NCBI RefSeq assembly: GCF_027943255.1
Contig: NC_072896.1
Location: 121,489,879-121,553,878, forward strand
Direction of reading: 5' to 3'
Length of the DNA stretch: 64,000 nucleotides
Source of the DNA: Anastrepha obliqua
Taxonomy: Eukaryota; Arthropoda; Insecta; Diptera; Tephritidae
The notes under the pieces are model-generated. The model was not told the origin of the DNA and did no database searches. It saw nothing but the letters and a program-made list of their open reading frames with translations. This document shows positions 42,262 to 54,080 of the stretch, piece by piece. Position 1 is the first letter of the stretch; each line of letters opens with the position of its first letter. The translations under genes and the position numbers were made by a program.

Positions 42262-43300
42262 TGCCAGGTATACAGAATTTTAAATATTAAAGTAAAGCAC
42301 TTGTTCTCACTATCGTCCAATTGTCTGTAATATGAATTTTTTCTTAAATTACCTTAATGCCTTGCGAAGCTGTTGATTTCAAGGAGAACCGTAAAGTTCT
42401 TAGTTGATTAGTGAAAATTTTTCAAGATTCGCAACAGCTGCGGTTGAACGAAAACAAAAATTTCTAAATTTCTGCTTTTGTCAAACTTAGGAGTTTGTTA
42501 AAGTTTTGCTTGCAAATACTAATGCTTTATGCTACGATACGCCTGGCTTAAATACGGGTCTGTCACATGCCTTTTATAAATTTTTCACATTACAAGAAAA
42601 GTTTGCGACTCACCAAAACACACATATATACGTGCATGCACATATACAAGAAGGAATACAAAAAAAAAACTCGAAAACTTGCTTACGGTCTTACTTTGCC
42701 ATGCAGAGAAATGCAGGGAAATGCACTAGTAACAGGTCATGCATGCAACTAGTGAAATTGGGACCAGTACTAGTATGCATTACTTTAATTCCCCATATAA
42801 GCGACTGGTGAATTTTAAACGATAATGTCATAGGACTCATTCACTGCTATATATCTTTCTTCGATAGCCTAGAACCTAATACTAAATTACAGACAAATGA
42901 GATTTAGTACCCCGTTTTGGTTAGCTCTGCATGCTTTTTACGTTTGTAAAATTCGCTAAATTTGGCAAGTTGCAAGGGCAGATAAAAAACTTTTTCCAGT
43001 GTTTTTTTAATGCATAAGTTGTGATGCTAGGCTTGGAAAAGCAGTAAAATATCAGTCAAAATGAGAAACCGGAACAGTGCAGGACACTTACCACAGACGA
43101 ATGGCATAAGCAGACAAAAAGAAGAAAATGATGATTAAAAACTGTGAGATATGCGTCCATAGAGTGTTCCACGACCGCAAACAAATTTTCACCCGACCTT
43201 TGTGGCTTGTTTAAATTATGCCAGGTACTAAACGGGCGGCATTTGGAATACAATGCTTCGTTATGTGGGACTACATGCCAAAACTAATCAATTACATTAT
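42262..43300. other. No recognisable feature
   Basis: Noncoding. Nothing supportable. Confidence 0.35.
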
Positions 43301-43303
43301 TTT

Positions 43304-43593
43304 GGGTTGGTGCGTGACTACCATTCGGAATTCAAAGAGAGAACGTCGGTTCGAATCTCGGTGAAAGATCAAGAATTAAGTAAAAGTTTTTTCTAATAGC
43401 GGTCGCCCCTCGGCAGGCAATGGCAAACCTCCGAGTGTATTTATGTCATGGAAAAGCTCCTTATAAAAAATATTTGCCGTTCGGAGTCGGCTTGAAACTG
43501 TAGGTCCCTTCATTTGTGGAACAACATCAAGACGCACGCCACAAATAGGAGGAGGAGCTCGGCCGAACACCCAAAACTGGTGTACGCGCCAAT

Positions 43594-43595
<2 letters not shown>
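43304..43595 (+). mobile_element. SINE family 1, most complete copy (A)
   Basis: About 290 bp. The tRNA-like head GGTTGGTGCGTGACTACCAT contains an A-box-like start, and a B box GGTTCGAATCT lies at 43348-43358, so RNA polymerase III transcription is likely. The unique body (GGCAATGGCAAACCTCCGAG, GTTCGGAGTCGGCTTGAAAC) is followed by a hairpin (ACACCC...GGTGT) and the end CGCGCCAATTA (43585-43595). A TA-repeat tail (43593-43634) follows. Four other copies are in this window. Confidence 0.88.
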
Positions 43596-43628
<33 letters not shown>

Positions 43629-43634
43629 TATATA
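43593..43634. repeat. TA microsatellite (SINE tail)
   Basis: Near-pure TA repeat acting as the SINE tail. It served as the insertion site of the Helitron that starts at 43635. Confidence 0.85.
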
Positions 43635-45652
43635 CTAGCAAACCCGGCCCCCTTCGCTGGGCACACTAAAATAGAATAGATATGGTTTAGAACAGAAAAT
43701 ATATGCTTTTCATATTATTTATTTCTTTATTCAAGCGCTTTGGCATTAACAATATTTTTTGTTTTTCTATTTGTTTTTGAGTAAATATAAAATATAAATT
43801 GAAAATCAGGAAAAAAGAAGATTGTTTTTAAATTTCAAATCAACGCATATGATCATCCATGAATTTTTCGTTTCAATTTATATGTTTTATTAAGCATTGG
43901 AGCTTTTTTAACCATTATCCATTTATATTTTTCAAAAAAAAAAAACGAAAAAAATTTTTTTTCCACGAACACATAATTTCATTCGGATTTCACATTAAAT
44001 TCTCAAATTTCGTAAGAAATTATTCACTGTTCCAAAATCCACTCCAAAAAAATTCACAAACAATTTTTACATGTTGCACTTACGTTTTCCTTATGGCATC
44101 CAAATCAGAAAGAAATATTGGCACATTGTAATTCACACTGTCAATTTGACAGTTCAGTTCCGCCCCAAGCGTTAAAAAAGTAAGCGACATTATGGCTGGT
44201 TCAAAAGAACGATGTACCCGTTGCCAGTGCTCCGAATTACAACCACATTTTACGAAACCCATTTTCAATACTTACTTAACAATGTGCGTAAGTTTGGTTT
44301 AATTCGGTGCAAAGACACGGCGGGTCCACGTTTTGGCATATATTTCGAGACCCTAGTCATCAATAGGTATGAAAATTACCCCGTATTAAAGCACTTATCA
44401 ACAGCTTTCATTTGATACCCATATTGTACATACACAACCAAAGGTTACCCGGGTCCACGTTTTGACCTATATCCCGAGACCCCAGTCACGTAGCGGCATG
44501 AAAAATACTTTGTACTAAAGTAGTCACCAACAGCTTTCATTTGATACCCATATTGTACATACACGTCCGAAGGTTACCCGGGTCCACGTTTTGACCTATA
44601 TCTCGGGACCCTATCTACCAATAGGTATTCAAACTATACGGAAATCATCTTCAATACCTACTTAACAATGTGTGTAAGTTTGGTTTAATTCGGTTCAAAG
44701 ACACGGCGAGTCCACGTTTTTGCATATATTTCGAGACCCTAGTCATCAATAGGTATGAAAATTACCCCGTATTAAAGCACTTATCAACCGCTTTCATTTG
44801 ATACCCATATTGTACATACACAACCAAAGGTTACCCGGGTCCACGTTTTGACCTATATCTCGAGACCCCAGTCACGTAGCGGCATGAAAAATACTTTGTA
44901 CTAAAGTAGTCACCAACAGCTTTCATTTGATACCCATATTGTACATACACGTCCGAAGGTTACCCGGGTCCACGTTTTGACCTATATCTCGGGACCCTAT
45001 CTACCAATAGGTATTCAAACTATACGGAAATCATCTTCAATACCTACTTAACAATGTGTGTAAGTTTGGTTTAATTCGGTTCAAAGACACGGCGAGTCCA
45101 CGTTTTGGCATATATTTCGAGACCCTAGTCATCAATAGGTATGAAAATTACCCCGTATTAAAGCACTTATCAACAGCTTTCATTTGATACCCATATTGTA
45201 CATATACAACCAAAGGTTACCCGGGTCCACGTTTTGACCTATATCTCGAGACCCCAGTCACAGAGCGGCATGAAAAATACTCTGGACTAAAGCATTCACC
45301 AACAGCTTCCATTTGATACCCATATTGTACATACACAACCAAAGGTTACTCGGGTCCACGTTTTGACCTATATCTCGAGACCCCAGTCACAGAGCGGCAT
45401 GAAAAATACTCTGGACTAAAGCATTCACCAACAGCTTCCATTTGATACCCATATTGTACATACACATCCGAAGGTTACCCGGGTCCACGTATATCTCGAG
45501 CCCTATTTCCAAAATAAAATATAATCCATGTTACTCGTGGATGATGTAGCTTTCGAATGGTGAAAGAATTTTTAAAATCGGTCCAGTAGTTTTTGAGCCT
45601 ATTCGTAACAAACAAACAAACAAAGTTTTCCTCTTTATAATATTAGTATAGA
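43635..45652 (-). mobile_element. Non-autonomous Helitron with central satellite
   Basis: On the minus strand it starts TCTATACTAATATTATAAAG (45652) and ends CTAG (43635). A GC-rich hairpin GCCC...GGGC lies just before the end. It sits between A (43634) and T (45653) with no duplication, as Helitrons do. No Rep-helicase frame is present. The interior holds the tandem array (about 44275-45490) and a leader with AACAAACAAACAAAC, then GGACCGATTTTAAAAATTCT, which I recall in related arthropod Helitrons. Confidence 0.8.
44275..45490. repeat. Satellite array: ~128-bp monomers in 386-bp trimeric units
   Basis: About ten monomers begin with CGGGTCCACGTTTTG or a close variant. Three distinguishable monomers (A, B, C) alternate: identical landmarks (CTTAACAATGTG) recur at 44275, 44661 and 45047, an exact 386-base period. 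The order is A-B-C, A-B-C, A, then two copies of a B variant. The array is inside the Helitron. Confidence 0.9.
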
Positions 45653-45820
45653 TATATATATTTTGAATTTACGGTTTTTCATTAAGTGTTCGCTACTTCA
45701 ATAGATTAAAAAAAAATATATAGAAAGTCTTCTCAAAATTATTTTAAAAACTAAAATGTCTCTTTATATATATATATGTATATATATATATTCAAAATTT
45801 GCTCAAGCAAGCATGTTTTA

Positions 45821-47111
45821 CGAGGAGTGCCTTTTATATGTCGGGATAAGAGAACAAAAACAAATTTTAATAATCGAAAATCACTTTATTGTTTTTCAAA
45901 ATATTCTCCGTGAAGATCTATACACTTTTGCATGCGTTTGAACCAATTGTCAAAGCACTTTTGCCACTCTGAATGAGGCACCTCCAAAACATGCATTCTG
46001 AATGCCGCAACCGCTTCTTCAGGTGTCGAAAAACGTTGACCTCTCAGTTTGTTTTTTACGTACGGGAATAAAAAGAAGTCATTCAGTGCCAAGTCAGCAC
46101 TATACGGCGGATGACCCATTAATTCGATGTTTTGTATGCTCAAAAATGCAGTTGTTTGAGCCGATGTGTGAGAGCTCGCATTGTCCTGGTGAAGAGTGAT
46201 CCGTCTTTGGCGATTGGTTTTCCTGGTTTCTTGAAAGACAACTGGCAAACAAATGGTTGTGTACCACTCAGAATTTACTGTTCTGCGTTGTTCTAGTGGC
46301 ACGGTTGCGACATGTCCAGTTTTTCCGAAAAAACAGGCGACCATTTGCATGGAAGTGCTTCGTGCGCGAACAATTTTTGTTGGATTTGGGTCATCTTGAA
46401 ACACCCATACAGTCGACCGCTGTTTACTGTCGGGCTCATACGCGTAAATCTATGATTCATCACCTGTCACGATGTCATAGACGTGTTTCGAAGCCCCGCG
46501 ATCGTATTTTTTGAGCATTTCCTTCGACCAATCGACACGAGCCTTTTTTTGAGCGATTGACAAATTGTGTGGGATCCAAACCGAACACATTTTTTGACAG
46601 TCAAATGTTTATGCAATATTGAATGTATGCTGGTCCCACTAATGCCTAAGATTGTCTGAATCTCACGATAGGTCACATGACGATCTTGCAATATCAGTTC
46701 GCGCACAGCATCAATGGGTTTCGGAACGAAAACTGATTTTGGACGACCTTCACGAAATTCGTCTTGGAGTGAACTACGACCACGATTGAATTCACCATAC
46801 CATCGATAAACACTGGTCCTTGATGGAGCTTCATCGCCAAAAAAATGAATTAAGTTCATCCATGCAATGTTGCTGAGGTAATCCACGTCGAAAGTTGTAA
46901 AAAATAATCGCACGAAAATGTTCACGATTTAATTCCATTTTTGGACCGAGATGAATCTTTAAGTTACTGTAAACAACACAAATAGCGCTGGTATTTAAAA
47001 ACGTTCTGAGTACGTAAAAGCCAAAAAATGTCAAACTTTGCGATACAGCTGTCAGTTGCCAGATTGCAACACCAGGGTTGCCAAGTGCCGACATATAAAA
47101 GGCACCCCTCG
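45821..47111 (-). mobile_element. mariner transposon (DD34D)
   Basis: Inverted repeats CGAGGAGTGCCTTTTATATG (left) and CGAGGGGTGCCTTTTATATG (right, read inward) are flanked by TA (45819-45820 and 47112-47113). Length 1291 bp. The transposase is on the minus strand. Clade may be rosa-like, from memory. Confidence 0.9.
45889..46938 (-). pseudogene. mariner transposase, two or more frameshifts
   Basis: It begins MELNREHFRAIIFYNFRRGL at 46938, then moves frame to NLIHFFGDEAPSRTSVYRWY, RSSLQDEFREGRPKS and DRHVTYREIQTILG. The catalytic part (from about 46404) carries LHQDNASSHTS (second Asp) and the YSADLALNDFF region (third Asp), 34 residues apart. It ends DLHGEYFEKQ. A stop lies near the first Asp region (before MFQDDPNPT), so this copy is inactive. 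Confidence 0.82.
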
Positions 47112-47164
47112 TAACTGTCAGGGCTTGGTAAAAACAGAAAAAAATAGACCCTTGAATTAACACC

Positions 47165-47811
47165 TAGAAAAGTGGACTCACAAGCAAAAAGGAAAACAAA
47201 AATTTAAATGAATTTTTAAAAGTCGAATATCTTGAAAACATTTAGAAAAAGTGGGCGCACAAGCAACAAGGAAAAATATTTTTTTTAATTGAACGTTTAG
47301 AAAAATTGACGTTCAATGAAAATATATTTTTTCTAAATAATCTTTAACACCAAATATCGCGTAAAAACATAAACAAAGTGGACTTTTTTAAATACCTTTT
47401 AATAGCGGATATCTCAAAAATATGTAAGAAAAGTACAAAACAAAAATAAATAATATCAAATATCTCGGAAATATCTGAAAAAAGTGGACCTAAGCTAAGA
47501 CAAAAGATTTTTTTAAAGAATTTTTAAAATCAAAAGTCTCCAAATATTAAAAAAACACTTAAGTAGAAGCAAAAACAAAAGTTTTTTAATAAATTTTAGT
47601 ATAAAATATCTCGGGAATATCTAAGAAAATAAGTGGACAAAATTTTTTTAAATAATCTTTAATATCGAATACTTCGAAAAAATTTATATTAAAAAAGCAG
47701 ACGACCAAAAAAAAAGATGTTTTAAAATAATTTTTAATATTTAATATTGAAAAAAGTATAAAAATATTTTTTTTTTAATAAACTTTGAATCGACTACCTC
47801 GAAAACATTTA
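47165..47811. repeat. Degenerate AT-rich tandem repeat, left half
   Basis: Loose ~80-base units combine AAAAGTGGAC with ACAAGCAAAAA, TTTTTAAATAATTTTTAA and ATATCTCGAAAACATTTAAG words. It resumes at 49007-49560 on the other side of an I-like LINE. Confidence 0.7.
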
Positions 47812-48995
47812 TTATTATTATTAGAAGGCCATTACGCCCTGCGACCAGAGCTGATCTATTGTAAAAGTCTATTTTTGTAACCCTAGAGTTTTAGGCTTTT
47901 TAAAAATTTTAGCACAATTTTAGGTTTGTTGTTCCAAAGATTGCATGGAGATACTACGATACCACCAAGGTGATGAAGTCTCTGTCTGCCCAACCCAAGA
48001 CATTCACAAAGCACATGTTCTGAGCTTCCTATGTCCATTTCGCAAAAGCGGCAGACATTGGTCTCAGATAGACCAATATTATTTGATACCTCAGGCTGCA
48101 GTGACCTGTAAGATATCCTGTTAAAAGACGCAGATCTACTCTGCTTAGTGAGAGAAGTTTGTCAGATATTCCTTTTCTGGGACTTAGAAATAATTAGTTT
48201 GGCTTGACGCTGACCGGCACAGTTTAGCCAGTGGGCAGCAAATTTCCTTTCTTCCCATTTCCTAAGGAATTCATTAATGTGTCTTTTTGTGAGTCCACAG
48301 AAAGGCTCCGGACCAGTAAGTTGCATATTTGCTCCTTGTTTTGCAAGGTCGTCAGCCAGTTCATTTCTCTCATGTCCTGCTTGTCCCGGAATCCAGCCTA
48401 GTGTTACTATGTTGAGGTTCCCTAACGTGTTGAGAAGATTTAGGCAATCATTTACCAATTTAGAGGTGATAGTTGTTGATAGAAGGGCTTTTAGAGCCGC
48501 TTAGCTATCTGAAAGTATGTAGATGCGAGTACCTCTCATTTTCCTGCTAAGGCATTTTCTCACACATATTTCAATGGCATGTATTTCTGCCTGGAATATT
48601 GTTGGGTAGAGTCCCATCGGAATCGAATGTTTGAATTTAGGCCCATTGATTCCTGCCCCTGTTGTACCATTTTCCAATTTGGACCTATCAGTAAACTATA
48701 GCTGAGAGCCAGGTTTGAAAGTGATAGAATTTGTTCTCCAGTCTGTGCGTTCATTAATTATAACTTGGAAGTTCCTGAAGAGTATTGGTTTGGGTGATAG
48801 TATATCATCCCTATGAAGAGTGGGACTATGTATGTAGGAAGTCTTCTAAGATCTTTAAGTGTCCTTTCATATCCCCACTTTTAAGTTCAGATATACCTTT
48901 TAATCTTAAGGCACGCGAGCGAGCTTCCCTTTCAATCAAGATTGGAAGCGGTGATATGTTCAGGAGCACACCCAATGCATCAGTAGGACATTTAA
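47812..48995 (-). mobile_element. 5'-truncated I-like LINE with TAA tail
   Basis: The 11-bp duplication GAAAACATTTA lies at 47801-47811 and 48996-49006. The 3' end on the minus strand is a TAA repeat (plus 47812-47823), typical of I elements. Coding relics on the minus strand include PLPILIEREARSRALRLKGI (about 48950-48890) and a segment VTLGWIPGQAGHERNELADD, LAKQGANMQLTG (48400-48310; RNase H). HWLNCAGQRQAKLIISKSQK ends it before a Cys-rich relic. Stops are present. Confidence 0.8.
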
Positions 48996-49006
48996 GAAAA
49001 CATTTA

Positions 49007-49560
49007 AGAAAAGTAGTCGTCCAAAAACAAAAATATTTTTTAAAATAATTTTTAATATTCAATATCGAAAAAAAGTATATTATAAAAATAGAATACGTTT
49101 TTTAATAAACTCTAAATCGCTACCATTTAAGAAAAGTAGTCGTACAAAAAAAACAAAGATTTCTTCTTAAATAAATTTAACATCAAATATCTCGGAAATA
49201 TCTTAAAAAAATTGTGGAAAAAAGATTTTTTTGAAGTAATCTTTAGTATCAAATACCTAGAAAACATCAAGACAGCGGATTTACACCAAAAATTTTTTTT
49301 AAATAATCTTTAAAATCAAATATCTCGAAAAACCAAAGATTTTTCTTTAATATCGAATATCTCGAAAATATCTAAGAAAGAATGTACAACAGATTTTTTA
49401 AAATAGCTTTTACTATCGGATATCTCGAAAACTTTTAAAATATGGACGTACAAACTAAAAACAAAATTTTAATAAACTACAATAGCGAACATTTAAAAAA
49501 AAGCTGAAACAAATTTTTTTTAAATAATTTTTATAATCGCATATCTCGAAACTGACAGAC
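49007..49560. repeat. Degenerate AT-rich tandem repeat, right half
   Basis: Continuation of the repeat at 47165-47811, with the same ATATCTCGAAAA and AAGAAAAGTAGTCG words. Confidence 0.65.
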
Positions 49561-51619
49561 AAGTTTTGTCTATAAAATTATCAAATTATCTAACTTATAA
49601 TGTTCTTAAGTATTTGGGACGACTTTCCCGATAACCCTGCATAATAAAATTGTAATAAAACGTAATGAAATTCGAAGAATTGCAAAAGCAAACTTTGATA
49701 AAAAAAAATTATTTTCCCCCTGATAGTAACGTAAAAATCACCAAAATTTCACATTGAGCAGTCAGATCCAAAAATCGTGTCAACTGGTATTATTGGTGGG
49801 AGACGAAACTGTGCTATGCTAAGGCATTCCACCCAGGAGGCGCTAGATTCAGGGTTGAAGAGAAACCAAATAAATACCCATTTTTATATATTTTTTAGTA
49901 ACTGTACCTCTGCTGTAATTAACAAATGATGATGATTTAATTTGCATTTAAACTCAAATCAGAAGAATAATTTTTATTGGGCTCGAAAAAACAATTCATT
50001 GTCCAGCCTTAATCGACCAGCAACTTACCAGCTCAAAACTGTGAACAGCCAACAACACCTACTTCGTGATACGCGAGAATCTTCATGACTTGCTCGGCTT
50101 TTACACCGCTACGCTCTGACGACAGCTGCCACTATTCGCTACACACACAGCGCAGTGGTTCCCAATTGGTGAAATCCTGCCACTACTGAACCAGTTATTC
50201 GCGTCATTTGTACAGATTTTCACCGCAGGCTGCATTCACTTCAGACGGATGTGAGACGAACGTGTTCAAGTGTGCATGTGTGAGTGTGCGCTGAAAAATA
50301 ATGACGCGTAATTTCTAAAGCCACCACAGTGGCAGTCAAAAATTGCACTCAACAACAACAATTAAGAAAAGAGATGAAAACAATTTTAAGTAATACAAAG
50401 TTAATGTTCGAAAAAAACATACTTGTAGAGCAACAGGAATGGGAAGCACAGAAACCATGCCAACGATAAGATTTACCAACATTAATAACTACAAAAACAA
50501 CAGCAAAAGTTGAAAACAACAAGCCAGCGTTCATCCTGCGGAAGCTGTTGGTTCCGCTGAAACATATGCCGAGCTCTACTCACTTACATTGACATCTCTG
50601 TGTGTGTGTGTGTGCGTATGTTACGTATGTATGTGTGTATGAATACTGGCAACTGTGCAAATGCCTGTGCATTCGTATGTATGTATGTATGTGCGAAAGT
50701 ATGTTGTGAAACATGTCGCTTTGGCTGCCATTACGCCATGTTGTCGAGTGCTTTTTGGCCAATTGCGCCTGTTGCCGCTTTTGTTGTGCGCTGTTGTGTG
50801 CCACACGCAAACACACGCCTGCCTGGAATTTATGATGCCGAGAGGAATTATGACATCGTAATGAGTTCGAGCGGCAGCAGTGGCGACAAAACAGCGCGGC
50901 ACACTTTCACACACACAAACCACATGCATATATGTTCATATTAGAAAAGTTTGAAAATAAAAACATAAAATAATTACGCTCGCATGCGAATCATTTCCTT
51001 ATTTGTATGTGTGTGTGCATACATATATATGTGTGTGTGTGTCTTTATGTCCTTTTGGTACGTGCATGTCATATCAACCAGCTGACTGACTTGTTGTCGT
51101 CTTAGCAAATGCTTCCTGCCACCATTAGGTGACTAAATAGGTGCATGTGCATGTGCATGTGTGTGTTAAAGGCAATTTAAAAAGAAATGTCTTAGCGAGG
51201 CGCTTATTTGACGTTGCCCTAGTGTCACATTTCCTGGTAAACATACGATTTCTCATAAATTTATGTGCGTATATGTCGACATACTTAAATCTGTATCAAC
51301 ATTCGCAAAATTATTCTTTTCATGGTTTTGGTTGCTACCTGATTTGCAAGTAGCTCTGTGATCAAACTAGAAGTTCAAAGAATTAGTGTCGATTTGCAAG
51401 TTGCAAGCTAATTCTTGGAAAAATGGTTCAAAATAAGGCAATCTTTAATTAGCTAGCAAGAAAATTTGAAGTAATTCAGTTATTTTTTTTTGAAAAATTT
51501 GAAAAAAGATGCTTTTTCACCTACCACTTATTTGCAAGCAAAGCTTTTTTCACAGGAGATAGGTTTGTATTTTGAGGAGTTTCTTCATCGGCCCAGCGAG
51601 TTTTAATAACTTTTGTCAT
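49561..51619. other. No recognisable gene
   Basis: Noncoding. It contains short GT/CA microsatellites (50597-50614, 51007-51042) and GTATGTAT runs (50625-50692) that create repetitive frames on both strands. No supportable gene. Confidence 0.4.
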
Positions 51620-51859
51620 TCTTGTCTGCATGATTCAATCATAGAAGGTTAGGTACCAGCTTTCTCGCTCCCTCTTGACAAATCGGCTCCCTTATTTGAA
51701 AACATGTTGCTTCTTTACAAATATATGTACATGTTTTATGAAAAAACTTTTAAATTGTAGTAAAAATTAAACTTTTGGTTCAAATTATATGGTCGGCAAC
51801 ACCGTTTCCAGTTTGGCTCTTTGCCTTGTTATTATTCGTTGAAAATCATTTATCTGTTT

Positions 51860-52605
51860 GTATACGTTCAAGTAAGTATAATAATAAAAACCTAATTATT
51901 TTGTAAATTAATGTCGTTTTTCACTATTTAGATCGATTATGTCTTCCATATGGTAGGAGTCTATTATTTGGAGTCGACTTTCTGCTGCAGAAAACCACCG
52001 GTTTGTGAATTTTCATATACGTAAGTTCAGATCAGACATTTGTAAAAAATCTTCTTAAACTTTTTCATTCATAGGTTTTTAGAACAGCGTTTTTTGCATC
52101 TATAATAGTGACCACCTTACATACAATACATAAACTACAGTTCGTAAGTTCTGTTAGTATATTTACTAATAAATTGTTTATAAAGTTTTTATTTGTAGGG
52201 CATCACAGACGAGCAAGTGCAGCGGAAGGAGTGTGTTGAAGAGCTAGGTGGTATTAGGCGTATTTCTACCATTGTCACATGTGGTGCTACGGACAATTTC
52301 ATATATAACATTGAGCGTGCTGTGTATGATGGTGCAAATACCTAGTTAAGTGTTTGACATGTGACGGTCATTATGTGCCTAGTGCTGCTACCACTGAAAT
52401 AAAATTGGCTTCCGAACTGGCTGTGCACGTCGATACCTTACCCGGTCTAGAACAATATGCTGTACGTAGATGCATGCGCAACACCTACGCGAGCAAGTTC
52501 TTGCGCTTTACGTCTACAATTACACGTAAGTTGTAGTGATATATTTGTGAGTTAACAATTTTTAAAATTTTCGGTTTACAGGTTTTTGATTTCTGACCGA
52601 ATAAG
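51860..52605 (+). pseudogene. CCT8: CCT8-like (TCP-1 theta chaperonin) gene fragment with four short introns
   Basis: The 327-bp exon at 52199-52525 reads RRISTIVTCGATDNFIYNIE then RAVYDGAN. After a one-base shift and TAG (about 52343) it continues CLTCDGHYVPSAATTEIKLA, ASELAVHVDTLPGLEQYAVR. This follows the CCT8 order (STIV-RGATDN..DDIERA.DDGVN, ATEIELA, LPGLEQYAV). Four introns, each with GTAAGT and AG, lie at 51872-51931, 52021-52074, 52144-52198 and 52526-52581 (54-60 nt). Flanking exons are not recognised. Introns mean it was captured as DNA, not as mRNA. It is a pseudogene in this element. Confidence 0.75.
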
Positions 52606-53600
52606 TACAGGGTTCCAACACCTATACGAGCAAGTACACCCACTTTTCTCATATTTCCGCTCCGATTCATTACTGCGACGCGTTGTATTGATATACGTAA
52701 ATTTACAAACAATCATTGTGACTATCATGAAATTTTTCGATGTATTAGTTTTAGAACATATGAATACATTTTCCTAACTCTTACTAGTATTAGGGACGCC
52801 TAGTATATTAAGGTAGACAAATTTTAAACTATAAGTTAGTAAATTTGTAATTTTTGTTGCAAACAATTTTAACTCTTCTAACTCCAAACTGTTTCTTATG
52901 TTTAGAAATTACCAACTGAACTGCTTTCGCAATGTCTTTACGGTAACATATGTACATGTATTATTATGTACGAAATACAAAATTAAACTTTCTGATTCGT
53001 TTAAGTATATTTTGAACTTTGGTGTATTATGGGACTTGTAGTATTATAGAATTTTGTGGCAAATATTCTTGTAATAAATTTAACACATTATATTGGCCGA
53101 GGGAATTCACATGCGACCCCGCTGCAGGCTGATAAAAAAGCGCACAGCCACAACAAGGCTCGAAGAGGGGATCAGATGTCCGCTGAGGAAGCAGTCCTGC
53201 TGAAAAGCAACCGAGGTAAGAAAAAGGCAGCCATTGCCAAACGAAGGATCACTAGATGACTTGGCCAAAGTAAAAACCTCACATCTAACTAGATAATATT
53301 TGTTCTAAAACTATGAACTATTTTAAACCACATACATAAGTAACATGACATAGTTCTGCGTGCTCTTGTGTTAGATAAACATCGAAAATATTCTAAATAA
53401 ATATTACATTTGCTTAAAGAGAAATCTATAATTTTTCTGTTGATTTGTTTTAATGTAGATTAAATAACCAATATACTTGTTGTTCTCTTATTACAGGACT
53501 AATTAGCTACTTTACGTACTTTTTTACTACCTTTAGGCAAGAAGGGGAAAACATTTTTCCCTCTTTCCCCATCCTTCGTAAATGCGGCCCTACAATAAGG
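52606..53600. other. Interior of the P-like element, unassigned
   Basis: Mostly AT-rich. A 67-codon plus-strand frame (53056-53259) has a basic, Lys-rich end (SAEEAVLLKSNRGKKKAAIA) and a GTAAG donor-like site inside. I do not recognise it. Confidence 0.4.
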
Positions 53601-53663
53601 GAGTGTCAAAGCGCCCTTGTCATTACTTACCTAACCTTCTATAATTGAATCATGTCTTGTCTG

Positions 53664-54080
53664 CACAAAATTTTTATACGTTTCATAAAATGTACAATAA
53701 ATAGTTTTTTCGAGGAATTAAATATAATATGTTGCCTTACACAACAACTGACAAAGGTATCGAAAAACAAATGATTATTACTTTCTTTATAAAGCATGAT
53801 ATTTTTTAATATGGAAGAAAACACCCAACACCGTCAGCTAAAAAAATCCCATGCGATTTTATACCCACTTGAGACTCTTATATTACAATTTTTTTTAATA
53901 ATTTGTATCAAAACCTCATGGGTTATAAAAGAGTATACTAGGGTTTATATAAAATTCCGAGTAAAAAGTTTGAGAATTTGCTGATTTTTTATACATTTTT
54001 ATACAAAGTTTGAGGCTTTGCATTATAGGAGGTTTCTGTTGCAGTGTAAAATATAGGTACGCAACTAAGTTCCCGCTGTT
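53664..54080. other. No recognisable feature
   Basis: AT-rich, nothing supportable. Confidence 0.35.

Larger units (their letters stand above)
51629..53654. mobile_element. P-superfamily-like transposon carrying CCT8-like exons
   Basis: Inverted ends CATGATTCAAT(C/T)ATAGAA then GGTTAGGTA (51629-51655, 53628-53654; 26 of 27 matching) are flanked by TCTTGTCTG at 51620-51628 and 53655-53663. The terminus resembles the P-element repeat (CATGATGAAATAACATAAGG). P makes 8-bp duplications, so the ninth shared base may be chance. Beyond the repeats, TTGACA...CTCCCTTATT is also shared inverted. The 2026-bp interior has no transposase. It holds a host-like gene fragment with introns. Confidence 0.8.

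Noticed and set aside
44275..45490. CRISPR-like array
   Set aside because: Monomers are contiguous with no spacers, sit inside a Helitron, and the genome is animal.
50580..50944. Overlapping frames with Cys/Val/His-rich repeats on both strands
   Set aside because: They come from GT/CA and GTATGTAT microsatellites.
53056..53259. Basic 67-codon frame
   Set aside because: No recognised family and no splice or promoter support; kept only as an unassigned note.
51629..53654. Mutator origin for the 2-kb element
   Set aside because: The 9-base match allows it, but the end CATGAT...AAGGT resembles P more closely; left as P-like, not excluded.
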